From the NCBI RefSeq assembly GCF_047238265.1, contig NZ_JBDFMM010000001.1, forward strand, positions 3,286,001 through 3,350,000: 64,000 bases of DNA. The letters are read 5' to 3'. Source of the DNA: Paenibacillus_F sp047238265 (GTDB taxonomy: Bacteria > Bacillota > Bacilli > Paenibacillales > NBRC-103111). The position numbers and the translations under genes were made by a program. This document shows positions 1-9,277 of this stretch, piece by piece; position 1 is the first letter of the stretch, and each line of letters starts with the position of its first letter. The notes below the pieces were generated by a model, which was not told the DNA's origin, made no database searches, and saw only the letters and a list, made by a program, of their open reading frames with translations.

Positions 1-515
1 TCATGCTCCAGCCGCCAGCCGTCCGCCGCAACGCCCGATTTCGTCACCTTGTAAGTGTAAGGCTCCTGAACGTAAGTGCCGTATCTTAAAGGCAGCGGCT
101 CGAAAGGCATGTCTCCAAGCCCCGCGTCGATGATCCATCTCCCGCTTCCATCCGCTGACCCGGCGAAATCTACCGTCAAACCGAGATGAAAAGAATTGAT
201 CCGCGGCTCGGCTCCCATCGGTTGTACGCCGGCACGGTGCACATTCACCCGGTAACCGAGAGAATGCAGAAGAACGCCGAACGCGCCGTTCAAATGGAAG
301 CAGTAGCCGCTCCGCCCGCTCAAAATGAGATCAACCGACTCTTTGAATCCGATTGGCGCCGGTTTTCCTCCGAAAATGTCCAGCGTCTGCCAGGAAAGAT
401 GTTTGACGTGCGCTTTGTGCAGCTCCGCCAAATAAGGGAGCGTCGGCGCGCCGATGTCCGAAATTCCGATTCTTTTTAAGTAAGCGCGCACTTCTTCCCG
501 TGTCAATGTATACAT
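1..515 (-). CDS. nat: Arylamine N-acetyltransferase, cut by the window edge
   Basis: Translating the minus strand from an ATG at 515 (GGGGTGA upstream as ribosome binding site) gives about 171 residues that stay open to base 1, so the C-terminal part lies outside the window. It carries the catalytic Cys context of the NAT family (GRSGYCFHLNGAF), the His of NSFHLGLTV and the Asp of IIDAGLGD, which is the Cys-His-Asp triad in the right order. NAT enzymes move acetyl groups from acetyl-CoA to arylamines or related amines in the cytoplasm. The natural substrate is not shown by the sequence. It lies downstream of the polysaccharide locus but is separated from it by more than 500 bases. Confidence 0.88.
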   Translation of the reverse strand, partial: MYTLTREEVRAYLKRIGISDIGAPTLPYLAELHKAHVKHLSWQTLDIFGGKPAPIGFKESVDLILSGRSGYCFHLNGAFGVLLHSLGYRVNVHRAGVQPMGAEPRINSFHLGLTVDFAGSADGSGRWIIDAGLGDMPFEPLPLRYGTYVQEPYTYKVTKSGVAADGWRLEH

Positions 516-618
516 AAAGAGTCACCCCGAATTCTTGTATTCCGCGCTCTTGGAAACGGATTTCCCAGCCGCGTACTTCCATTCTAGAAGGGTTAGGAAT
601 CTCCTACAATGCCGAAAA

Positions 619-646
619 GAAGCATCTGTACCGGTACAGATGCTTC
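619..646. repeat. Perfect 28-bp palindrome
   Basis: The two 14-base arms (GAAGCATCTGTACC and its complement) pair without loop or mismatch. Read on the minus strand it is followed by a short U-rich stretch (TTCTTTTC), so it could end minus-strand transcripts. A continuous palindrome could also be a protein binding site. It lies 104 bases upstream of the N-acetyltransferase start. Confidence 0.5.
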
Positions 647-980
647 CGGAAGCGGGCTGAATACCCGTGTACGGGTTGAAAAGTCTCTGGAGCACCGAGC
701 TGTCCGAATCCGGGGAATGACCGGCGGATGAGCCGTTCCGTTAGAAGCTTCCGGTCCCCGCAGCCGCAGCCGCACCCGCCGGAAGCGGCCGCGAAAGAGA
801 CTGACGGGTACACTGGCGGAAAAGTCGCGCCGGCATTTATGGCAATTGCCCCGGCGGGCCAGCGGGAGCAAACTGCTTTACGCAACGCCGCTGGACATAT
901 TCATGCCGTAGGGGGCTCGACCGCCCCCGAAGTGGGCCGCAGCGCACGCCTGTGATTCCCGCATGCCGGAAGCAAACGAC

Positions 981-1021
981 AAGGGACACCTTTACCACAA
1001 ACGGTGATAAGGGTGCCCCTT
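981..1021 (-). terminator. Hairpin downstream of the heparinase-like gene
   Basis: Arms of about 18 bases (981-998 and 1004-1021) pair better on the minus strand (one mismatch, two G-U pairs) than on the plus strand (two mismatches), so it was probably selected on minus-strand RNA. The U-tract is poor. It is a plausible end of the operon that finishes with the heparinase-like gene. Confidence 0.4.
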
Positions 1022-1252
1022 TATTAGTTGATGCGTGTCATACCGCGACTCACTTCCGGTCAGCCTCATCCAGCTCAAGTCCCGCCTGACCGGCCAGGCG
1101 GACTCTTCTTGCGAAACCTTCCCCCGAAACGCCCCCCTCTGCCGTAACTTCGACAACTCCTCCGGCGAGCCATTGGAGACCTGCCGCCTGACCGGCCCGG
1201 TAAACATGGACAAAATCTGCGGTCGCGCCCGTATGCCTATGTACAATCGCGG

Positions 1253-3460
1253 TCAGAAGCCTGCTGGGGTCCACGGAATCTCCCGAGTCCGCACGGCAAG
1301 CAGTTCGTCCCCCGGCATAACGAGCGCCGTATGATAAACGGATTCGCCGCCGGGCAGCCCGTATTTCAGCCGTATGGCGGCGGAAGCCGCTGACCGGGCC
1401 GAAAGGTCCGGCGGACCGGTTAACCGCAGCCCGATGCCGGGCAGTCCCGTAAATCCCTCTTTCAGATTTTCCGCAAGCAGCAGGGGATTTCCCTCCTCGT
1501 CGGCACCGAACGCTCCCGACAAGACCCTCTGTTCCACACCGGGTGCTTCTCCGGCTTCTTCCGGAACAAGCAGCGGTTCTGCGGCCGGATGCATCCACCA
1601 CTCTGCGGTACGCGGCCCGCCGTCGTCCGCGGTTACCCGGAACCAGTCCAGCAGCCAGCCGTCCGTCAGCAGAAGATGGCGGTCCAGCGTGCAGCCGGGA
1701 TAGCCGCCGGTCGATTGAAACCACGCGTAGAGAGCCTCCTCCGTTTCCTCGAAACGGATGCACTGCCCCGTATGGGGCGCCTGGGACAGGCCGTCCAGCG
1801 TTACGGTGTTGTGGCTCCGCGTTTCGAAGTACCACGCCTGACGCAGAGCGGACCCGTAAGGCACCGCTCCGAAGTCGGGTGTCAGTGTCCCGGCCGGATG
1901 CATCACGGTGAGATGAAGCTTGTCGAAATGGCCGTGCGCCCCGCCGTGCGAGCCGAAATCGGCGAGAAACGACAGCGGATTTCCGGCCCTCCGGCCGACG
2001 GCGAAGCCGGTATCCGCCCAAAGCCGCGGGCCTCGCGGGGAGTGCGCTCCTTCTCCGGCGGCATCCGGCTGCGCGTCCTCGCCGTACAGCAGCGCCTCCA
2101 GCCCGCAGCGGGCACGCGGCGAAACGAGGGTCCCGCCAAGCTGGCGGTACGCTTCGCGGAGGATCGGCCGCAGGCCGCCGATCCCGTAGCGGGCCAGCCC
2201 CTGCTCCGCGATCTCGGCGATCTCCCGGGCGTAAGGCCCACGCTCCATCGGACCGTCGTGCAGGGCCGGGAGCATGCCCCGGTCGTCGGCCAGATCCGCC
2301 ATGGCCTCGAACATCTCGCGCATCGACCGGCCGTTCCTGCCTTCGCAGGCATACAGGTCGATGCCGAACCTCTCCGCCATCCGGGCGGAGATGAGATAGG
2401 CGCGCAGCACGAACACGTGATAATATGTGCTGCCTTCAAATTCAAGTCCATCGGCGTTGACCCCGATGGACAAATGGTGTTTGAAGCCCCCTTCGCCTTC
2501 GATCAGCGCCTCCAGCGCGTCCTTCCGGCCTTGGGCCGCATAGACGCAGGAAAGGGAGGCGTTCAGCCAGGCGGTATAGTTGTTCTCGGCATTTTGGCGC
2601 TCACGGATCAGGATATAACGGTATTCCGTCATGCTTTGTTCCAGAAGTCCCATGAAGATGCCGAGCACCTCTGTCTCCTTCTCGCCGAACGTTACGCCTT
2701 CGTCGCGCAGCAGAAGGTAAGCGCCGAGCAGGGACGTCGACCAGATCGCTTCGGTCAGCGCCTGGTGGAAGGCTCTGCCCTTCAGCATCCAGCCCTGCGC
2801 GCCCGCGTGCACGGGGTAGAGCGGAAACTGCTCCGCATAGGCGACGAGCAGTTCCTTGCCGAGCCGCGCGCAGGATTCGTCGCGCAGGGCCGCATGCACG
2901 GCAGCCGCTTCCAAGGCGGCCCGCGCCAGCGACTGGTGCTTGAACACCAGCCAGGCGGCCCGGTATTCTTCGCCTTCCAGCTCGCAGCCGTACGGGCAGC
3001 AGAACGACGAAGCCTCCGTTTCGGCCGGATCGAACAGCAGCTCCGTATGGTGCACCGGGCACACATACTGGTGCCACCAGCCGCCGGGTTCCCGCGGAAT
3101 CACCAGGCTCCCTGCGTCATTCAGCCGGTTAAGCTCATCCCGGACGGCTTCCGCCGTCTCTCTCGCCCACGGAAAACGGGCCGCCTTGTCCCGGAGGCTT
3201 CCTTGTGCCGGGAACAACGGTTCCGAAACCGCTGCAGAGCCCTCCGCTCCGCTCCGCTCCTTCTGCGCCGAAACCTCCCCTGGCGTCACCCGGAGCAGCC
3301 GCCCCTCCTTATCATAGACCGAAGGCACGGGGCTGCTCTGCCGCCTCGAGCCGGGTGCGTCCGCAGGTTCCTGCCGGGATACACTATTCGGGTGTATTCT
3401 CGCTCGTTCTCCCTCCCGTTCCCGCTCCCGTTCCCGCTCCCTTTCCCGTTCTCTCGTCAT
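1253..3460 (-). CDS. Heparinase II/III-like polysaccharide lyase, 3' end probably frameshifted
   Basis: A 735-residue protein with no signal peptide, so probably cytoplasmic and acting on imported oligosaccharides. The N-terminal two thirds is an alpha-barrel type region. Around residues 505-560 lie the conserved lyase motifs GSHGGAHGHFDK and RSHNTV, followed by a beta-sandwich. The family cleaves uronic-acid polysaccharides by beta-elimination. The ATG overlaps the stop of the upstream SDR gene by four bases (ATGA), indicating coupled translation. Two oddities are visible. The first 17 codons are a (Arg-Glu)n run encoded by a hexanucleotide repeat. The frame stops at 1253 just after PWTPAGF, while the neighbouring frame continues to 1050 with a further protein-like stretch of about 70 residues (for example ADFVHVYRAGQ). 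A one-base deletion near 1280-1295 is likely. Exact substrate unknown; oligo-alginate or oligo-glycosaminoglycan are candidates. Confidence 0.82.
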   Translation of the reverse strand: MTREREREREREREREGERARIHPNSVSRQEPADAPGSRRQSSPVPSVYDKEGRLLRVTPGEVSAQKERSGAEGSAAVSEPLFPAQGSLRDKAARFPWARETAEAVRDELNRLNDAGSLVIPREPGGWWHQYVCPVHHTELLFDPAETEASSFCCPYGCELEGEEYRAAWLVFKHQSLARAALEAAAVHAALRDESCARLGKELLVAYAEQFPLYPVHAGAQGWMLKGRAFHQALTEAIWSTSLLGAYLLLRDEGVTFGEKETEVLGIFMGLLEQSMTEYRYILIRERQNAENNYTAWLNASLSCVYAAQGRKDALEALIEGEGGFKHHLSIGVNADGLEFEGSTYYHVFVLRAYLISARMAERFGIDLYACEGRNGRSMREMFEAMADLADDRGMLPALHDGPMERGPYAREIAEIAEQGLARYGIGGLRPILREAYRQLGGTLVSPRARCGLEALLYGEDAQPDAAGEGAHSPRGPRLWADTGFAVGRRAGNPLSFLADFGSHGGAHGHFDKLHLTVMHPAGTLTPDFGAVPYGSALRQAWYFETRSHNTVTLDGLSQAPHTGQCIRFEETEEALYAWFQSTGGYPGCTLDRHLLLTDGWLLDWFRVTADDGGPRTAEWWMHPAAEPLLVPEEAGEAPGVEQRVLSGAFGADEEGNPLLLAENLKEGFTGLPGIGLRLTGPPDLSARSAASAAIRLKYGLPGGESVYHTALVMPGDELLAVRTREIPWTPAGF
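3395..3458 (-). repeat. Hexanucleotide microsatellite at the gene start
   Basis: On the minus strand the 5' end of the heparinase-like gene is built of imperfect GGGAAC/GGGAGC units encoding alternating Arg and Glu. Because the unit is six bases, gain or loss keeps the reading frame and only changes the length of the charged N-terminal tail. Confidence 0.7.
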
Positions 3461-4224
3461 CTCATCATCATCCCGCCGTTAACCTCGATGGTTTCCCCTG
3501 TCAGGTATGAAGCCAGATCCGAAGCCAGATAAAGCACCGCTCCCGCTACATCTTCGGGTGTTCCCTCGCGCTGGAGAGGAATGCCGTTAATCGTGGCCTG
3601 GCGGGCGGTATCCGTCGTAAAGGTGGCGTGGAACATCGTGTTTCCGATAAACCCCGGAGACACATTATTGACCGTGATGCCGCTTCCGGCGGCTTCTTTG
3701 GCCAGCCCCTTGGCGTAAGCCATTACGGCGCCTTTGCTGGCCGCGTAAATGCTGGAGCCCGGACCGCCGCCGTTATGGGCGGCGACCGAGGTCATATTGA
3801 CGATGCGGCCGGCGCCTTTGGCAGCCATGCCCGGAAGCACTCTTTTGCACATAAAAACCGTGCTCTTGAAGTTGACGTCCATGATCCGCGTGTACATGTC
3901 TTCGGTCATTTCCGCGTTCGGAACGCGCTGCACCAGATGCCCGGCATTGTTCACCAGAATATCGACAGTCCCGCCGAAGGCCGCTTCCACCCCGCTCACA
4001 AGACGGTCGATCTGCGCAATGTCGGTCACATCGGCCTGGACCAGGACGGCTTCGCCGCCCGCTGCGCGAATCGTCTCCACCACTTCCTCTCCCTGAGCCG
4101 TGTTGCTCAGACAGTTAACGCCAACTTTCGCTCCATGAGCGGCGAGCGCAAGCGCGGCGGCGCGTCCGATGCCCGCATTGGAACCCGTTACAAGTGCAAT
4201 TTTTCCCGTTAAGTCGATAGCCAT
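3457..4224 (-). CDS. Short-chain dehydrogenase/reductase
   Basis: A 255-residue classical SDR: NAD(P)-binding TGSNAGIG near residue 14, NNAG near 90, catalytic Ser (NMTSVAAHNG), and the YAASK active-site motif near 160. It starts at ATG 4224 with GGGGGA upstream, two bases after the stop of the SGNH gene, and overlaps the heparinase-like gene by four bases, so the three form one operon. Position among uronate-polysaccharide genes suggests reduction of an unsaturated uronate product, as SDR-type DEH reductases do in alginate pathways. The sequence alone does not distinguish this from FabG-like or sugar dehydrogenases. Confidence 0.85.
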   Translation of the reverse strand: MAIDLTGKIALVTGSNAGIGRAAALALAAHGAKVGVNCLSNTAQGEEVVETIRAAGGEAVLVQADVTDIAQIDRLVSGVEAAFGGTVDILVNNAGHLVQRVPNAEMTEDMYTRIMDVNFKSTVFMCKRVLPGMAAKGAGRIVNMTSVAAHNGGGPGSSIYAASKGAVMAYAKGLAKEAAGSGITVNNVSPGFIGNTMFHATFTTDTARQATINGIPLQREGTPEDVAGAVLYLASDLASYLTGETIEVNGGMMMR

Positions 4225-4225
4225 T

Positions 4226-5281
4226 TCAAATTCCCCCAGTTTCTCGGTCGGATGTGCGCAGCCCGGTTAAAACCGGCTCAAGCAGCCGCGCCAAATGTTC
4301 CCCCATACGGATATGCCCGTAATCGGAGGGATGGATAAGATCGGTCGTCAAAGAAACAAACTCGGTCATGATTTCGCTTCCCTCCAGCAGATAAAGCCGG
4401 GGATGATTCCGGTCCGAAACGTATCGTCTCAACATATCATTGAAAATCAGATCGCGTTTCGTAAACACATGCTCCTCTTCCTCAAAAAAAGTCGCCCGGT
4501 TCGGATAGATCGTCGTGACGAAAACAGGCTTGTGCGGATTGCGCCCCGTCACTTCATCGAGCAGGTACGTGATCCGGCGCCCGAATTCCGGCGGCTCCAT
4601 GACACTGCGCATATTCACGCCCAGTTCCAGAAATACGGCATCCCAGCCGCTGCTGCGCGCCAAGTGATCGGCGGCTTCCTTCTCGCAGTAACAGGTTCCG
4701 CTCAGCCCCAGATTAATGACGTCCGCTCCCAGTCTTCTGGCGGCCTGCTGCACGTAACTGCTGGTGTGGTTGAGCGAGCCCGCGCCCTGCGTGATGGAAG
4801 AACCGTACGCGAGCAGAGTGAACGGCGGCATCTCCGCTTTATGCGGCGGCCTGACCTCGTAACCGAAAGCGTCGGCGTCATAAAAAACAGCCGTAAAGCG
4901 GTCGCAGCAGATGCGCCACACATCGGATGAGAAGGCCCCGCTTTGCAGGGCGGACCTGTGCACCTCGGGGAATCTTTCCGGCTCTTCGAGCTGGAGGGTC
5001 ACTGCCGTTCCGGCCTTCAAATCATGGGCGAAGTGGAAAAAATCTCCCCGGAACACGTAGACCCTGCCGTCTTTTTCCAGGGCGCCGATCGTGACCCGGA
5101 CATACGGCGCTTCCGTCACGAAGCGGATTTCGCATCCGCTGGACTCCGCCGCTTTGGTGCGTCCCTTAGCGGACAGCGCCTCCCTTACTTCCCGGGGAAA
5201 TCTCTGAAGCAGAAGGCCAGGCAATCCCGGCCTCTGTTCCAGTTCCGAAACGTTATGAAAATACACTCCGTTATGCAGCAT
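4226..5281 (-). CDS. SGNH/GDSL-family esterase
   Basis: 351 residues. The C-terminal half is an SGNH hydrolase: block I YGSSITQG near residue 160 (nucleophile Ser), NLGLSG (block II Gly), LELGVNM (block III Asn position) and DLIHPSDYGH near 317 (catalytic Asp and His). The N-terminal ~150 residues form a beta-sandwich-like region seen in carbohydrate-esterase relatives. No signal peptide is evident, so it probably removes acyl groups from imported oligosaccharides. Start at ATG 5281 with GGGGAAAGG upstream. It is the first gene of the SGNH-SDR-heparinase cluster, 101 bases downstream of the PL6 lyase gene. Confidence 0.85.
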   Translation of the reverse strand: MLHNGVYFHNVSELEQRPGLPGLLLQRFPREVREALSAKGRTKAAESSGCEIRFVTEAPYVRVTIGALEKDGRVYVFRGDFFHFAHDLKAGTAVTLQLEEPERFPEVHRSALQSGAFSSDVWRICCDRFTAVFYDADAFGYEVRPPHKAEMPPFTLLAYGSSITQGAGSLNHTSSYVQQAARRLGADVINLGLSGTCYCEKEAADHLARSSGWDAVFLELGVNMRSVMEPPEFGRRITYLLDEVTGRNPHKPVFVTTIYPNRATFFEEEEHVFTKRDLIFNDMLRRYVSDRNHPRLYLLEGSEIMTEFVSLTTDLIHPSDYGHIRMGEHLARLLEPVLTGLRTSDRETGGI

Positions 5282-5382
5282 GCTTGCGCCTTTCCCCGCT
5301 CGTCCGGCAGCGGATAAGATGGCCCGGGTTTTGACTGCCGGGCTTTAGACATTGTACGGATTCCGGTAAGTTCTGTGCCTGG

Positions 5383-8300
5383 TTACGGATGAATCGTCGT
5401 GACGAGCAGAACGGGGGCCTTGGCCGGATCCGTTCCTTCGAGTGCAGCGACTCTGGCCTCCCGGTCGTTTTCATTGGTGCTGAGCCGGAAGCTGAGGACG
5501 CCATCCTGAGCGGCCTGCGGGTTTTTATAAAACTCCGTGACATCGAAAATCACGTAGCCGCCTCCTGCCAGGGGCGTCTTGATACCGAGCGGCATATCGG
5601 AATAAGAACGGGCGGGCTGATCGTTTGCGGTTACCGCCGCCGGGTTCCAGCCGTCGTTCAGTATGCCGGTCAGCTGCAGGTCCGAACCGGACTGGGCCGA
5701 TGTGACAAACAGCTTGAGCTGGACCGAATCGACCGTCTGCGCGGACGCCGGAAGGGTAACTTTTATGTACCCGTTCCGGCGGCTGGCCGATTTCCGCTTG
5801 ATCTGCATCTCGGGCTCCGTACTGAAGTTCGTTCCCGCCTTGTCGGACAAAATATTGTCCACATAGGTGTCTCCCCCGATCGCAAGCGGATTCGTGGAAG
5901 AAGGAAGCACCGTGTAAACAACCGCCGGGGCGGTTTTGCCACCGTAAACGGCGCTTACCGAAGAAGTGCCCAGACCTGCCGGAGTCAGCTTCCCTTCAGC
6001 CGAGACGGCCAGCACGCCCGGCTGGCTGCTTGAGAACACGGCGCCGGAAGGAACGGGCTCCGTAGACCCGTCGGAATAATGAGCGGTCACGGCAAGCTGT
6101 TTAGGCAATCCTCCGAGAGCGAGACTGGACCGGTACGCCCGTAAGGCTGATTCCCGTAAAAGCGGGCGTTGTGACATTGACGGTATTTCCGGCCGTTTTG
6201 TGCCCCGCTCTATCCAGCGCTTCGATCTTGAAGGTATAAGCCGTGCCCGGCTGAAGGGAGCCTGCCTCATACGTGAGGACGTCGCCGAAGACCGTATCGA
6301 GCAGAACGCCGCTGCGGTAAATCCGGTACCCGGTGACGCCCGTGTCGTCCGCTGCGGCGGTCCATTTCAGCTTCGCGGTACGGGGGGATAAGCCGTCAAC
6401 CGCCAGCGGGTTTGCAGACGGCCAGGAAGGCGGCGCAGTATCCGTTCTGCCGTCGGCTTTATACTCATCCGCGCCGACATCGGGAATACCTGTACGGGCT
6501 TCCCTGTCCATGTCCTCCGTTACGAAAGACAGGAGACCCCCGCTCGCGTAATTGCCTTTGGATGCGTTGACAGCCGGGCTGTCCGCCGCGAGTTTCTTAT
6601 AAGCGATATGGCGAAGGGGCTCATATTCGCCGGAAGCCCATAACCACGGATAGTCCTCGGGTCCAAGCTCCAAAGTCGCGTTCTGCATGCTCGGGTAGAC
6701 GACTTTGACCTCGTTTTCCGTCAGCGGAACGGAATTTCCGGTAATGAGCGGCACACCTTTCTGCGGGAACATGATGTTGCCCGACCACGTCAACCCCGGA
6801 ATCGGAGTCATTATGCGGATCAGCTCGTCCTGCGAGCCGACGACGATGTTGTTGGCAAAAGTAAGATTTTTCGGCGCGGTTCCGTAGCGGACCATACCGA
6901 GTTCGATTCCGCTTTTGTTGTTCACCAGAGTGTTGTTGGCAATTACGATATTTTTGGCGATATAATGGTTGTTCGTCGGATCGATGGTCCCTGTCATGTT
7001 ATCGTTGTCGCCGGTCGTGAACGCAAGCGTAGCGTCCCAATTCGTGCCGGTCAGACCTTCGAAATAATTGTTGTACACTTTGTGATTCTCGCCGTAGACA
7101 CGGACTCCTCCGGTCCCGAGCGGGGCATCGTCCGGATCGGGGCTCAGTACTTGACGCCCTTTGCCGATAAACATGTTGCCGTACATGCTGGAGCCGCTGC
7201 CCGTTCGCAGCGTTACGCTTCCGAGCGACTCGACGAAATAGTTGTAGCGGATGGTGTTCGCTCCGCTCTTCACCGATACGATCTCCGTATCCGAATCGCA
7301 GTGATCGAAGACGTTGTACTGGATCGTGGCATGGGCATCGAGGCCCGATAAAACCGACACCCCGATGCGGATCGGTTCCGATTCGTTGGTCTGCCGTTCC
7401 AGCGTGTTGCGGAATACGTTGTACTCGACGGTATCGTACCGGGTAATCTCATACGGAATGGTCGAGCCTTCCGGGCGGCTGGATACGCCGTCGAACAGAA
7501 TGAACTTGCCACGGTCCCGTTTGTTTTCCATCAAGTTGTGATCGATGCGGTTATGATGGCTGTTACTCCCTTTGATATAAATCCAGTTCGATTTGTCCGC
7601 AGCCGTCGTCGTGTTTTGGGAGTGAAAATAATTGTTTGTGATCCGGATGTTGTTGGAGCCGTTCAGGTTAATCCACTTATCCTGCGGATTCATCCGGAAT
7701 TCCATATCCTGAATCGTGATATAGGAGCTGGTTTCAACCGCTATGCCCGTCGAGGGGAAAACGGCTTTGCCCTTATGCTGCGCTTTCACGACGATCGGAT
7801 TTTGCGCGGTGCCGTTCCTGTTCCGCACCGTGAAGCCCGTGTAACTGCCGTCCGCCAGCTCGATCACTTCACCGGGCACAGCCGCATTGAGGCGGGTCAG
7901 CAGCTCCGGTGTCGTCGTGACGGGCGGCTTGGAGGACGACAGAGGCACCGCGCTTACCGGCGCGCTTGCGCCGCCTTCGCCCGAAGCGTTCACGGCGCTT
8001 ACCGTGAAATAGTACGTCTGCCCTGCCGTCAATCCGGCGGCGGTATACTCCGTCCCCGTAACGGGTGACGCGTTGAGCTTCGTAAAAGGTCCGCCTGCGC
8101 TTGCGGACAGGCTCACGTTATACCACGCAGCGGAGGAAACGGCCGACCACGTCAGCTTGACGGCTCCCGCTCCCGCCGGGGATGCGGCTACGCCCGCCGG
8201 AGCGGACGGAACGCCCGGCTGTCCGGGTCCGCCGCCCGTGTAAGCTGCCGCTTGAATATCGTCGAAGGCGGTAGTGCCGGACTGGCTGTAAAGGCCGACC

Positions 8301-9103
8301 CCGCCCGACGCCAGCGGAGAAGCATCGGTGCCCGACAGGACTAGCGTGCCGCCGTAGTAGGCGTCCAGCTTAAGGCTGCCGTCCTCCTGATGAATCACGT
8401 CCAGCTTCAGCGGCAGGTAGCCCTGGCTGTCGAAGGAAGGATTCAGCACGGTATTCGCAACCGATACGCCGCTGACGTTAGAACTTCCGGGTGTCTGCGG
8501 GACGGCCGTTTTGGAAGTACCCGTCACCCTTTCCAGATAAAACTGGTAGCTGACCGAATTTTTCTTGGTCATAAACCGGTAATAGACCGGCGCCGTTCCG
8601 TTAACCGAATATTTGGCGGTCAGTCCCGCGTAAGTGCTGTTGGCCCCGGTTACCTTCACCCGGCCCGACAAGGTTATGCTGCCGTCCGTGAGAACCGGAT
8701 TGTCCGTTCCCCAGTAACCGTTCGCGATCAGATTGGCGGTACCGCTCGCGGGATCGGTCTGCTGCAGGAAATGATTGATCCCCGAAGATCCCGGAACAGT
8801 CTCTTCGCCTATGCTCCAGCCTGCGCTTCCGCCCGTGACCGCTTTCCAGGGCTGGGCTGCCGTCGGGGCGGTTCCAACCGGAGATGTGTATCCCGTCTGG
8901 GAGGATCCGTAGCTCTCGAAAGGTTCAAGCCACGGGCCCGTTACGCCGGCGGCTGCGGCCGGAACGGTGAAATTTTCGGCACCGCCGGTTTCGGTAGCGC
9001 TTACAGTTGTGGCGAAAGCTAAGGAAAGGCATAGAGAGAGAACCAGCTGCAAACTTAGAAAGACACGGACACGTGCTCTAAAACCCGGCATGCTCTTAAT
9101 CAT
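5383..9103 (-). pseudogene. PL6-family polysaccharide lyase with CBM96-like module, frameshifted
   Basis: The reading frame from ATG 9103 encodes 1000 residues and stops at 6101. The adjoining frame carries the rest of the protein down to 5383. Removing one base of the GG at 6127-6128 joins ...LTGVPV to SLALGGLPKQL and restores one protein of about 1240 residues. Domain order: signal peptide (1-36), laminin-G-like sandwich (~50-290), fibronectin III (~300-390), PL6 beta-helix (~395-790), fibronectin III (~880-970), Big2-type Ig domain across the shift, and a C-terminal CBM96/DNRLRE-type module. PL6 catalytic features are visible near residues 600-640 (VSVKSG with Lys, TLRTGSG with Arg). PL6 lyases cleave alginate or chondroitin/dermatan outside the cell, and CBM96 modules have been linked to alginate. 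As it stands the gene makes a lyase lacking its C-terminal domains. A sequencing error is possible. Confidence 0.8.
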
Positions 9104-9220
9104 CCATCCACCATCCTCTCGGTTTCATTTCATGCCTATTATAAGTTCCGCCGGTCCGCAAACCCATGACGCCTTTTAATCTTCATTGTGTTTTTTTAAT
9201 TTCCGCCGCCTCCGCAAACT

Positions 9221-9250
9221 AAAAAAACGCCTGCTCTGTTCGAGCAGGCG
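9221..9250 (-). terminator. Rho-independent terminator after the sensor kinase gene
   Basis: Nine-base perfect stem CGCCTGCTC/GAGCAGGCG, followed on the minus strand by seven T residues. It separates the YesN/YesM pair from the lyase gene. Confidence 0.9.
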
Positions 9251-9277
9251 CTGCTTGCTGTAACAACTTTTCCCGGT

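Larger units (their letters stand above)
516..1049. other. Intergenic stretch without a convincing gene
   Basis: Short open frames here are GC-rich and lack a good ribosome binding site or protein-like composition. Two inverted repeats stand out and are listed separately: a perfect 28-base palindrome at 619-646 and a long hairpin at 981-1021. Confidence 0.5.

Noticed and set aside
1589..3532. 647-codon plus-strand open frame
   Set aside because: Exact antisense shadow of the heparinase-like gene in GC-rich DNA; no RBS and no recognisable domain.
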